From: Triticum aestivum
Lineage: Eukaryota > Streptophyta > Magnoliopsida > Poales > Poaceae
DNA: 64,000 nucleotides
Direction of reading: 5' to 3'
NCBI RefSeq assembly: GCF_018294505.1
Contig: NC_057803.1
Span: 238,296,397-238,360,396 of the forward strand
Of the stretch, positions 34,250 to 45,560 are shown piece after piece. A program made the translations under genes and the position numbers. The notes beneath the pieces are model-generated. The model ran no database searches, was not told the origin of the DNA, and saw only the letters and a list, made by a program, of their open reading frames with translations. Each line of letters begins with the position of its first letter. Position 1 is the stretch's first letter.

Positions 34250-37200
34250 TGTAGCGACCCGACCTCAAACGACCAAGCCTCTGTGTATCCGTGCCATCCC
34301 TGGATCGGTATGCTAGCACACACAGTACATCAGTGTATATATCAAAGTGCAATCACATGTATAAATAACGTAAAACTGATATATACCTCATAAGTCTCAG
34401 CGGAAACAAACATAAGGGTGTGGAGTCCATCAACGCTAACGGCAAGTTGAGTGTAGACCATAACCCTACAACGTAACTCTTACTCGTCGTAGAAAATTCC
34501 TGCAACATAAGATGTTGCAGCCCTGTAGGTCAGTACATTGAATGTACCAGCAAGTCACATCATAAGAATAATGAACCTATTGTACATGCAATTTGGCTAG
34601 TGGAAAGCTCTAAGTTTAGTTTTGTTGCATAAAGCTAGTTTTTCCCTAGAATAAAAGATATTATTCTACCACTACTGTATAGCATAGAATGATTTGGTAA
34701 ACCCAACTCAATCCATTCCCAAAGTTTCATTTACAACCCAACTGTTTAATTAAGAGTGATGAGATCTCCCAGCATTTCCACTACTAGATGCTCAAGTTGT
34801 CCGTAACCGGGGACACGGCTAATCAATTAGGTTTTAACACTCTGCAGAGGATTGCGCACTTTTCCCCACAAGACTCGATCGCCTCCCTTGAAGTTCTCGC
34901 ACTGCCTGGCGTTTGAGAATAGGATGACCGAGACATAGTCTTTCGAAAGTATTCCCCCTTAACCCACGGATAGGTCGGTACACCTACTCATTCTACATCT
35001 GCTAGCCCATCCCGGAAGGGGTCACACTAACTACTCAACTAAGCCAGAGCCCATATTGGCTTGTGGCTGCACACGTAAGCTTCTAGAAATGAGAATACGA
35101 GTGATCTCTTTAAGCCTGGGTGGACGGACCACTAGTGGTGCACCACCATGGACTTCCCATGCATGCTCCCACTGTACTTCGCCACCATTCAAACCAAACC
35201 TCCGCCCAGGTAGTTCATTAAGTTATCTTGGTTCTACTTACTACTTTGTCACTCATCTCCCACAATGAACACTTCCCAATCCACGTCTACATTGGCGAGG
35301 CAAAATTAAACTTACGCGGTGGTGACAAAGGTATATGATTCAAACCTACCTCAATGAACTACTAGGTAACCGCATAGCCATCTGGCACCATTAAATCCTA
35401 CCGTGCAATCCTACCACAAAAGGACTAAGTGCATAATATAAAACATAGGTAATTGGAAGAATGGTCAAATGTAAACTTGCCTGGTAATAGTTGATGAAGA
35501 TTATATCACTCTCAGAAATGTACTTAATAGAACTATTCGTCACTCTCCGATGAAAAATTATAAAGCATACATTGCATCCACATAAGCAATCATTTCAGAG
35601 AACCAAATAACATGCAACATGAAAAGACTCGGAAAATCGAAAGGAACACACAACACACTTAACTATCAAAAGTAAATACTAAGTGCAAAACAACATAGGG
35701 CATGGGTGCCAAAAATTGTGACGTGGACCACAATGCCTACTAGGCATACGAGTAAAACTACTATGGACAGATCCTAATGTGTGAAAAAATATCGTGAGAT
35801 AGGTCCAAGTGATAGGGTTTGGCAACGGTGACACGGTGCAAAAAGAATCACATCAACCGGAGCTACGGTTTAGGAGATATGGTCAATTGAAGTTTGAATT
35901 CAAATCTGAATAAAGTTCAGATTTAAATTTGGCCAAAAGTTTTCAAAGTTGGTTTTCTGGATAAAGCTCTTCGAGACGAACATTTTTCCGCTGGTTTCAT
36001 CGAATTTGGACTTACGGTTAAAAAGTTGTGGCTATTCTAAGTTTAGGGGCTAAACTGCTAATTCTAGGGACTGAACGGTGAAGAAAGTAATCACGAACAG
36101 GTCCTGGCCACGTGGCAGATTTCTATGGGCTGCAAGTTGTTCGCTGTGAGGCTTACAGGGCGAACAACCGCTAAATAGGAAAAAAACAGCAACCGCGGCT
36201 AAAGTAAAGAAAACCAACAATCGGTTTTCATCAAAACCGTTCGGTTTAAACGAACCGCGGTTAACCGATCTAATACTAATAAATAATAATAATAAAAAAA
36301 CTAAACAAAGTGAACAGGAGGGTTCTCTTACGATGACGACAACGATGAACAGGGACGGCGGCGCTGGCGTTGGCCGGTGATGGGGCGGCGACTCCGGCGC
36401 TCCTCAGCGATGGGGAAGGAGTCACGGAGGTCGGGCGCGGCGTGGGCAGTCCGGTGGTGGAAGCGGGTGTCCTCAAGGGCGTCGGGGTTGTGCTGCGCAG
36501 GGACGATGGCTCCGTGCTCCGGCGAGGACGCAGGTCGTCGGGGCGGCGGTTCCGGCGAGACCTAGGCGGCGAAAACATGTCCATAAGATGTGCCTCAGGG
36601 AGTAATGAAGATTGACAGAAACTAAGTGAAGGTAGGGGAGTCTACGGCGAGGGAAAACTCCAGCGAGATACTCCGACTCCGGCGAGATCCAACACGGCAG
36701 TGCGGCGGTTGCGAGGAGTTAGGGACGACGTGGAGTGGCAGAATGGAGAGAGGAGCCTCCGAGGCTTTTATAGGCGCGAGCAGAGGGCTTGGGGTGCAGC
36801 GGATAAGTTTATCCGCGAGGGCAATGGCGCCGATGGTTGCGGGAGCGCGAGTGCGTGCTCTATCCGAGCGGAACGAGCGGAGGTTGGAGACGAAGGGCGG
36901 GCCCCATGCGTCAGCGCAACAGCGGGTAGTGAGCGTAGGAGGAGCACGCGACTCGTGCGGGCGGCGCTGGCATCCTGGCGCTGGCCTGGCAGGCCACTGG
37001 TGCCCTAGCGATGCGGCTGGCCCATGGCCTCGTTGGCCTGTGGCTCGGCCGGCTGGCCGGCGCGTGCGTGCGTGTGTCCTTTTTTTTCTTTTTTTTACAG
37101 AAAGAAGAACTGCAAGAGAGAGAAAGTAAATAAAAAAATCTACATAAGCATATTATATATCAAAATGCTCAGAAAAATAGCAGCAATAAGATGAACTATT

Positions 37201-37866
37201 TTTCAAGTTCAACTAAATTCCATAAAAAATTCCTAAAAGTCAAAGAGCGCTACCATTGCATTTAAAATCAATAAAAATCATTTTTAAAATAGCAAAATGA
37301 TTTCAAATTTATTTTCTCCTAATTTTCTATTGAAGGGAATCATTTTACCCTTATTTCTATTTGTTTACTTTTAGGAGAAAAATAATTTGAATATAATACT
37401 AAATAACTCCCAAGAGGATTTGAATTTGGAGTTTCAAACAACTTCGAATGGAAAACGAGTTTCAAATAACTTCAAAGTGACTTCCAATTTATCTCTTTGA
37501 AACTTCCAACTCTCTTTCTTCAAATATGAAGAAGTCATTTTATGAACTCATTGAGTTGCTTAAAGTTTCTAAATTTGAAATATTTTGATTGAAATTCAAA
37601 TCATTTTCAAACCCCTTTTCATTTCTTTAAATGGAAGAAGTCATATTAGCTTCACTCTAGGGTTTTGTGATGAACTGAATTTGAATTCATGGAGATCAAA
37701 ATGTAAGATGGAAGTTTTGGGAAGTCATTTTATTACCTCTCATTCAACTTTCAAAAAGTTTCAATTTTCACTCAGTTTCACACAATCATCCACACAACAA
37801 TAAACAAACAATCGTAATAATTTATTTAATATAACATTCCAAAATTTAGAATTTTGGGATGTTACA
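34250..37866 (-). mobile_element. 5' LTR of element A
   Basis: Sense-strand edges are TGTAACATCCC at 37866 and GGGTCGCTACA at 34250, 3617 bp. It has an intact TATA box at 36766-36772, giving a U3 of about 1.1 kb and an unusually long R-U5 of about 2.5 kb. Confidence 0.9.
36766..36772 (-). promoter_or_regulatory. TATA box in 5' LTR of element A
   Basis: TATAAAA on the minus strand in GCGCCTATAAAAGCCTC. The 3' LTR copy at 29657-29663 reads TACAAAA. Confidence 0.7.
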
Positions 37867-37871
37867 GTATT
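37867..37871. repeat. Target-site duplication GTATT (right) of element A
   Basis: Partner of 27138-27142. Confidence 0.9.
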
Positions 37872-37879
37872 TTTAGAAA

Positions 37880-38835
37880 TGTGAAAATTGGAGTGTTTTT
37901 TAGAAACATCAAACTTCTTCGTTATTTGGAATTGAACTTATTGGTGTTATTCTTTAGTAATTAGAAAAATCCAATTTTTCAAATAAATATCAAAGTTCCC
38001 GTTTTTTCCAATTGAACTTCTTGGTTTTGTTCTCTAGTAACTAGGAAACCTAACTTTTTTTTACATACATTTAACTACTCCATTTTTTGGAATTGAACTT
38101 CTTCATTTTAATCTTTAGTATTGGAGAAAAATGCCCAAAATGTCGTTGTTTTTTGTTTTTGTTTTTGAGCCTATGAATCCTTGGGTTTAATATACTTTGA
38201 ACTTTCAGTTATTTTAATTTGAACTTCACATATTTTATTTTTTGATTAAAAAATTGTGTTTGATTTTAAAATAAACATTGAATTTGTCTTTTTTCTATTT
38301 TTAAACTCCATGGTTTAATCTTTTGTATCGGGGAAATCCTAGTTTTCTAAAAAAGTGGGAAAAATCTTTTTAAACTTTTCTTAGTTGTTTCCTTATTTTA
38401 ATTCAAACCTATTAGTTTTATGATTTAGTAACGAGAATGTGAGGTTTTTACAAACTTTGAACTTCTGCGTTATTTTAATTTGAACTTCTTAGTTTTATTC
38501 TTTAGTAACGAGGAAAATCAAGTTTTTTGAACTTCCTTGTTTTTAAATTTTGAACTTCTTGGTTTTAGTTTTAATAATGTGAAAAACCTGAATTTTTTAT
38601 AGACATTGAAGTTCACCATTTTTTAAACTTGAACTTCTTAGTTTTATTGGTTAGTAATGGGGAAAATCCTTTTATATTAACAATGAAATCGTACCATTAT
38701 TTTAATTTGAACTTCTAGTTTTTATATAATGGGGGAAATCTGTTTTTATAAAATCTTTTCAAATGCGCCTCTTTTTTAATTTGGACTTCTTTGATTTTTT
38801 TTGTAAACAGAGAAAATCCATTATAATGATTTTTG
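37880..38835 (+). repeat. Degenerate tandem array with GAACTTC core, ~75-105 bp unit
   Basis: About eleven diverged copies of a unit that reads roughly TTTTAATTTGAACTTCTT, then GTTTTATTCTTTAGTAA, then GGGGAAAATC. Clear copies lie near 37900, 38005, 38080, 38200, 38460, 38540, 38610 and 38690. No coding potential. Confidence 0.7.
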
Positions 38836-41800
38836 AAGTACTATTTTTATTTGAACTTCTTGCTCAAATTTTTGACCTTCCAAATTTGACTTTTAGATAT
38901 TTAATACTTCATTTTTTTAACATTGATCTGCTTCAGTTTTTAAACTTGAACTTCTTATGGAATTTTGTCATGAAATTTTTATGCATTTTTTGCTTTTCAG
39001 TGAAATGGCCTCGGCGGTATCTTTTTTCATTTCATGATTTTTCTTCTGTATGTACTACACGTGAACTTCGGAATTTCCGAAACATGAACTTCACGTGCTA
39101 TTTTTTATGAAACTCCATAGTTTTTTTTCTTTGAATTCCATGATTTTTTGTTTACATTTTTTGTTTGAACTTCGATGTTCGTTACACCTGAACTTTCGAA
39201 ATCACCCCTTTTTTATACACATTTTTCTCTTGAATCCAAGGTCTGCAAAAACAATAGGAAAATTGGGGTCAATTCTCATAAGCAAGTTTCCCATGGGCAA
39301 TAATACATGAACTTCTCATGTACAATACTGTTTATCTTTAACACTAGCGGGTGGAGCATCACGAGTGGACGACAGCGCGTGTTGATGAACAGGAAGAGAA
39401 GGAAGATTGCTGATGCTGGGGGAAGGTCTGATTCGGTCATCACTGCAGTCCAAACGCGGCTGCAAGTGCACCGGTGGTCACCGTCTGTGTGCATTGATCC
39501 CATCCATCTGTTGTCATCAGAGACACACTAGGTGTAGGAACGGCCGGACCCGGCGGCCAAAATCCCTGCAGAGCCCATCCCGCAGGTGAGGCATGAAGCG
39601 GGGATGGAGACAGCAGCAGGGAAGGGTCGTCGATGGGGGAGAACACCAGCAAGGGAGGGTCGCCATGGTGAATCTTGCGGGGTGGGGATGAAAGCACGGG
39701 GGCCTAAAGAGGAGCTGCAGTTGAGCTAGACGATGACCGTGGCGGCGATTGGGGGAGGTGGCTCCCCCGGCGGAGGTTGCTGTCGTTCTCAGGGCAAAGA
39801 TGTGAATAGGAGCATCTTGTGTGGTGTTTAGCTCTTGAGCATTAGTCTAGCCATGGCAGAGCTTAGCTCTCCATCATTAGCATCAATGGCGCGTACGATA
39901 GAAATGCCAAGCACATTTTTTGAAGGCTACAACTTAATTAACGAATTCAACTGGCATTCAAATCAGACTGAAGAATCGGTGTTGGGCTGCAGTCTGAAAA
40001 AGGATGCAGCAAATTCGCAAGAATTACTCAGCATGTGCATTAATGAGTTGATTAAAACAAGAATAGAGAGAGCTTGGTGCAGGTCACACAAACATAAAGC
40101 AAAGAATATAGTATTAAGATAGATATCCATCAGCCACAACCAAATGCATTCACGAGAAACAAATAACTATAGAGAATATCACCATCGCATTAGAACTTCT
40201 TCAGGTTCGTTCATGAGCTGGAATTTTTCCTAACTCAAATCTTTTTTACAGTGAGGAGGCGGTGGCCTCGCAGCATGCAAGGCAGCAGAGGGAGAGGAGC
40301 ACCAGGAGCGTTGCGTTGTTGTCGTTGATGTTGCAGTGGCTGTTCATGGAGAGGAGCACCATGAACATTGATCAACATTGTCTGAACACTGGGACATAAT
40401 GTTCTCAGTCCAGGAACAAAACATTACTTCACATAGGAACACAAATTTATTCACACAGGGAAAAATGTCGTTACACTTTCTGCTTTTGCCAAGAAATAGA
40501 TGAACTACGAAGAAGCCTATCTCTCTCACTTGAGTAAATGGTTCGTACAAAATGTTCTAGTGTGATCTATCTAAAAAACAACAACAGGAACAAATTTCGC
40601 ACTCCGTCCATGTACACTTTTGAAGATGAGTTGCACTAGCATTATCAAGTTGGCCTACTGGAAATCAGACACAGTTGACTGCAGCCATGTTAATTACTAC
40701 TGAAAATTGTCAGCCATACAAATTACTATAGAAACTGGTCAAGAATAGTCGACCGTGTGCAGTCCTACTAATTTCTTGTGGAATAAACACAGACAACTTA
40801 GAGGCATACTTTTTGTTCTTACTGATGACCTACAAAGCATGTAGGGAAAGATCTAGGGAAGGACTAATCAATATTGAGCTTGAGCGACCATCTCAACAAT
40901 AAATCCAAAAGTGGCAGCAGCATATATCTCGCTACACTGCACCTCAAGGGATAGCAATTCCCCATGTTGAATAGCATCCCAGCAACAGCAAGGTCACTCA
41001 CCCGTTCAAAGACCGACTATCTTTCCTCGTGAATGGCGACAAGCACCATGATCAACACCTACAGGAAAGAGGTAGACATTCAGAGGCAGAACAACAAGTT
41101 TAGCTTCATAGCTCAACCCATGGACCAACACCCGACCAACACCAAACAATTCCTAACCTATTTAGTACTGACCTCAAACCTATTTTGTATTTTTTTACTC
41201 TATTCATTATTTATCAGTAAGATGAATTCTTCCCAAAATCCATTGACTGAACTCTCTCGACTATAATCTTTGAACTTCCAGATTACTTTAAAAAATAAAT
41301 ACTTCTTTAGGTGCATGTAAACGGAGATGTTTGCACTTACTGTTTGCTGGTATTGCATAAAATTATGTTTTTTTAGAGTGCACATTTATAAGACGTGGAC
41401 CATCAGACAAAAAATGCCAATGGTAGTGGCGGCTTGAAATACAACAAGAAACAAACAGGGAGGGGGGGTTGAATATACATGAGATATCTTTTTTAACATG
41501 TTTAGTACATGGAGATCCAAGTGTACATAAATCGATTCAGTCAGATAGCAACTCGCGACATGTGGCCACATACACAGGCTGAATGCATGCCACCTTGGTA
41601 GCCACATACACAGGCTAGCTGAAGCTGAAGTAGCTAACAAATTTTTGAACGAAAAAAATTAAAGAGGGAATTGCTCTCACAATAAGTCTCCCTTTACAGG
41701 ATTCAACAGACGTTGAACTTGATGGTGGGCAACAGGATCCGGGGTGTTGTGTTCACGAACGGTCGGTAGCTTCGTCGTTGAACGGCCGGGGCTATGTGCT

Positions 41801-42300
41801 TGAATGGCTCAGCGCTTCTTTGGGAGGACTCGAGCGCTGCTGCAGATTGGATCAGGGTGAGGGTGCTCTCCACTGCCCTGAAGAAAATGCTCTGCAGGAC
41901 AAAACACACACGCAGGAACCTTTGGATACAAGTGCGTGAAGGATTTAGGAGCTATCGGATCAGTAGAAATTGAACTGCAGAGTGCATAGGAGTCGACCTT
42001 CACTCCAACGCACAGGAGGTGCCGAGTGTGATGGAGGATGCCGGCGGCGCGCGACCATGGCACTAGCCAGTGGCTGCGCGCGTGGGATGTCGGCCTGAGG
42101 CGGGGCAACTCCGGGCGTCGAAGCAACATCACGTAGATCATCGTGGAGGCGGAGCCCTAGGGCAGGTCGCTGTGGCGGCGACGTCTTGGGGCTGGTCGCG
42201 GCGGTGGCGGCACCCAGGAGCAGGTTGCGACTGCAGCGGTTGAGGGCAGAAGGAGGTGGCGGCACCCTGGAACATGTAGGCTGTGTTTTTTTGGTACCTT
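38836..42300. other. Central part of unit G without recognised genes
   Basis: AT-rich up to 39340, GC-rich at 39340-39840, mixed to 41650, GC-rich at 41700-42280. ORFs are at most 110 codons and none carries a domain I know. It could include captured low-copy sequence, but nothing in the bases proves that. Confidence 0.4.
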
Positions 42301-42326
42301 TTTTCTCTAGTTTTTTAACCGTCAGT

Positions 42327-42360
42327 CGGAACGAGACGTGTAATATACCGTTGAAAATCT
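42327..42360 (+). repeat. Isolated forward copy of the unit G motif
   Basis: CGGAACGAGACGTGTAATAT then ACCGTTGAAAATCT matches the left-arm motif. Confidence 0.65.
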
Positions 42361-42880
42361 ATGGATTAGGAGCTACTTCGACATGTTGAACACTTTTCTA
42401 GATCCCTTCCCCAACCACCGCACCACCTCCCTCCTGCGCCCCGCCCGGCCGGCGGCCATCCTCCCCTCGCCGGCGAGCAATCCTTCCCCTGGCCACTTCC
42501 CAGCACGAGGCGGCGTCGGATCCAGGCCGCGGCGAGCCCCCGCGATGTCCCGGCGTCTGATCCAGGCCGCGACGCACCACCCCGCCGCCGAAGCCTACGC
42601 ATCTTCACCCAGGACGGATTTTGACTAGGGGCGGCCCCGATCCGAGCAATCCCAAGGAGAAGAGCAGGCGGGCCCCTGCATCCTCCGCCCCTCCCGCCCC
42701 CTCCTTTGCCAAAATCACTTTCGGCCCCCTCCACTGCAACCGGAGCCCTCCCTCGCCTCCCCGTGCCTCGATCTGCCCCCGCACGAGCCACCTCGCCCGG
42801 ATCCGGCGAGATCCGGCGAGGGTCCGCTGCATGGCAGACCAGTGGCCTCTCTGCAATGGAACCAAGGAGGGGTAGCGCGA

Positions 42881-43150
42881 GCATGCGCGTCCATGCAGTA
42901 TGGTTGTGGCTGCAAGGCAGCTCTGCCATGGATCCACGGTGGGGCAGCACGGCATGCAGTCCGGCATGCGCGTCCATGCAGTACGGTTGTGGCTGCAATG
43001 CAGCTCTGCCATGGATCCACGACGGGGCAGCACGACATGCAGTCCGGGATGCGCGTCCATGCAATACGGTTGTGGCTGCAAGGCAGCTCTGCCATGGATC
43101 CACGATGGGGAAGCACGGCATGCAGTCCGGCATGCGCGCGTGAGCAGTAC
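42881..43150 (+). repeat. 83-bp tandem repeat, three full copies and a partial fourth
   Basis: Copies start at 42881, 42964, 43047 and 43130, exactly 83 bp apart and only a few bases different. Each has GCATGCGCGTCCATGCA, GCAGCTCTGCCATGGATCC and GCACGGCATGCAGTCC. As 83 is not a multiple of three, each copy is read in another frame, which explains several long overlapping ORFs on both strands in 42.4-43.2 kb. I do not regard those as genes. Confidence 0.95.
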
Positions 43151-44220
43151 AGTTGTGGTGGCTCTTCCTCCCCCAGCCGGCTACCTGCCAGAAGCGACTC
43201 TCCCTCCCCCGACCTGACTCTGATCTGAAGCCATGGTTGGTGCATTCCGATTTTGACGGATGGCCCTATCCTTCCCTCCTCTGCCGTCAGCCGCCACTAG
43301 CGCCCTGCGGCCCCTCCCACCCTGCTTCACCCAGCGACGACACCCCCTGGCGCCCCCAGCAGTGTACTCTCTAGTCCAGACTAGAGGAGGCTACCACCGC
43401 ATGTGTCAGCGAGCAGGAGGCGGCTGGCCGCTCCTGTCTAGTGAGATGCAGTTTGGTGCATGTATATGTTGTGTAGTTCGGCGACGAACGACATACATTA
43501 CGTGTGGTTCATGCCTGCAGTCCATTGTGTGGGCAATGACTCAACGTCGTCGCTGGTGATGGAGTCCACGCGCGTGCAGTCTACTTGCCGTGGTCAGAGT
43601 GTGCGGCATGTAGTTTGGCACAAGCGGGCATGCAGTGCATTTCAGTTTCAGTTCCTCCCAGGTGTTTACTTGGTCGATGCCTTGTTTAGTTAGCTTCAGT
43701 GCGCTCTGGTGTGATTTGAATCCCCTACAAGGAAAGAGCAGTAGCAAGCGTGTGGTTCAGTCCGCCATGTATATATGACTTGATTGCATGTGTGCGTGCT
43801 AATTTTACAGGGGCTTGGTGCTTTTCCTTGTAACGCCCAGTGCAGTTTCCAGTATATGAATGAATAGATATGTATATTTTGAAGCTCACTCTGTTCTCTC
43901 ATGCAGATCTCTATAAACATCCGATGTGGTTCGCTTGGTAAACAGAAACAAAAATATCTCAAAAAGAAGCTCGCATCTTATTAGATGTAGTTCACTCACC
44001 TAGTCCCTGTGGTCCACTAGCCCGGTCTACGCGCTTAAAAAAGTAAGAAGTATAAAAAATACGACAAAAACTCATGCAGTTCATTGTCGGTAGCGTCGTG
44101 CGTAACTTTCGAAAGTGTTGCGGTCCACTCTCGTTCATAAAAAAAAGTAAAAAAAAGACAAAAAAACTCGTTCGAAAAAATTTAAGTTCGACAAAATAAA
44201 TCATGGAGTTAACTTGACTG
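43151..44220. other. Non-coding part of unit G
   Basis: GC-rich until about 43450, then AT-richer. Nothing recognised beyond scattered words such as 'tgcagttc' and 'gtagttcac' related to the neighbouring repeats. Confidence 0.4.
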
Positions 44221-44308
44221 TCTGATGCAGTGCGGTTTGAAGTCTGATGCAGTGCGGTTTGAAGTCTGATGCAGTGCGGTTTGAAGTCCGAAGCAGTGCG
44301 GTTTTCTG
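44221..44308 (+). repeat. 22-bp tandem repeat, four copies
   Basis: Three identical units, TCTGATGCAGTGCGGTTTG plus AAG, at 44221, 44243 and 44265, and a variant fourth at 44287; a partial fifth follows. Confidence 0.95.
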
Positions 44309-44361
44309 TCTGATGCGGTCCACTCATCGATTTTAGTGTCACGAAAAAACATAGTGCCACA

Positions 44362-45050
44362 TTTCGGTAAATTCGAAATTTCTCTTAAACCATATGGAAT
44401 TAGAGATAGTGTTCTATATGAAAAAGTTGCGCCTCATCGATATCTTTCCAACGGTGTATCGTTTGAATCATTCCGACCAGCGGTTTGTAAAAATTTCATG
44501 AAAAACGGCCGCTGCCACTCGTCATCCGCCGCATGATTTTCAAAATTAATTTAAAACCGTGAGGAATCTCAAAAACATTTCAATAGGTGAAAGTTGCGCC
44601 CCGTCCATAGCTTTTCAACGGTATATTACATGCCTCGTTTCGATAAACGGTTAAAAAACTGGATCGAAAACAGTAGCGAAAATTTGAAAAAAAAAACAGA
44701 ATTCCGCTATTTAGTAAATTCGAAACTGCTCTTGAACCGTAACGAATTAGAGAAAATAATAGATATGAAAAAGATGCGCATCAACGATATCTTTCAAACG
44801 GCGTATCATTTGCCTTATTCCGATGAGCGGTTTAGAAAAAATCACGCAAATACGCTCGCTGCCGCTCGTCATCCGCCGGACCATTTTTGAAACTGCTCTT
44901 AAACCGAGAGGAATCTCGAAAAGTGTTTAACATGGAGAAGTTGCGCCTAATCAATAGCTTTTCAACGGTATATTATACGCCTCGTTCCAATAAACGGTTC
45001 AAAAATTAGAGCGAAAACAGTATCGGAAAAACACTGCGTGCATTTTTTTT
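44362..45050 (-). repeat. Right-arm array of unit G: four inverted motif copies in a ~347-bp duplication
   Basis: Inverted copies at about 44441, 44609, 44788 and 44956. The reverse complement of the last matches the left-arm copy at 26579 over some 70 bases, including the following GCGCAACTT. Two larger units (44362-44700 and 44711-45050) repeat with a 347-base offset, for example GCGCCTCATCGATATCTTT at 44429 against 44776. Confidence 0.8.
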
Positions 45051-45104
45051 CGACACGAAGTTCACTCGTGTGAGTACTGCAGCACACTTGGTCGTAATAG
45101 ACCG

Positions 45105-45106
<2 letters not shown>

Positions 45107-45168
<62 letters not shown>
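45107..45168. repeat. (TA)n microsatellite, left of fold-back element
   Basis: Near-continuous TA units with one TG interruption. Confidence 0.95.
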
Positions 45169-45169
<1 letters not shown>

Positions 45170-45509
45170 CCTGGGAGTATGTACTCCCATTCTCAATATA
45201 CCTCGTATACGCATTAATTATACTTCTTTATTATTCTCAATATACTTCATTAAATATTCTAAGATACCCCAATACGAGTTTTGTTGAAAAAATATTATCT
45301 GCGATGTACCTTTTGTAATATACCTTTTTCACGTACAAACACATCAGTATATACGTAAACATTTAAAAATATGTAGACTCACATGAATTTTTTCATGGAA
45401 CTCATTTTGGGGTATCTAATAATTTCTAATGAAGTATATTGAAAATAATAAAGTGGTATAAAATATTTATCTATGTGGTATATGAGAAGCGGGAGTACAC
45501 AACCATTTT

Positions 45510-45513
<4 letters not shown>
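45169..45513. mobile_element. Fold-back/MITE-like element with ~110-bp inverted repeats
   Basis: The left end (from TCCTGGGAGTATG) and the reverse complement of the right end share GTACTCCC, TTCTCA-ATATACC, CTTTATTATT, TCAATATACTTCATTA and AGATACCCCAA in the same order over about 110 bases. It sits between two TA runs, so a TA target is possible but no duplication can be proved. It has no coding capacity. Class not assigned. Confidence 0.65.

Positions 45514-45558
<45 letters not shown>
45513..45558. repeat. (TA)n microsatellite, right of fold-back element
   Basis: Uninterrupted TA units. Confidence 0.95.

Positions 45559-45560
<2 letters not shown>

Larger units (their letters stand above)
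27143..37866 (-). mobile_element. Element A: complete gag-only gypsy retrotransposon with 3.6-kb LTRs
   Basis: Two LTRs (27143-30751 and 34250-37866), perfect GTATT duplications, a primer site for initiator Met tRNA at 34234-34245 and a polypurine tract at 30752-30768 define an intact insertion of 10,724 bp, transcribed to the left. The 3.5-kb internal domain codes only for gag with several zinc knuckles. Protease, RT, RNase H and integrase are absent, so it is non-autonomous. The LTR layout and U5 blocks match element B, which could represent the type of helper family. By hand about 14 differences fall in the first ~400 aligned LTR bases. Confidence 0.9.

Noticed and set aside
42881..43150. 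CRISPR array
   Set aside because: Contiguous 83-bp tandem copies without unique spacers, in a plant transposon setting.
42366..43245. Long overlapping ORFs on both strands, up to 255 codons
   Set aside because: They are produced by the 83-bp tandem repeat and high GC; the repeated peptide appears in several frames and has no known domain.
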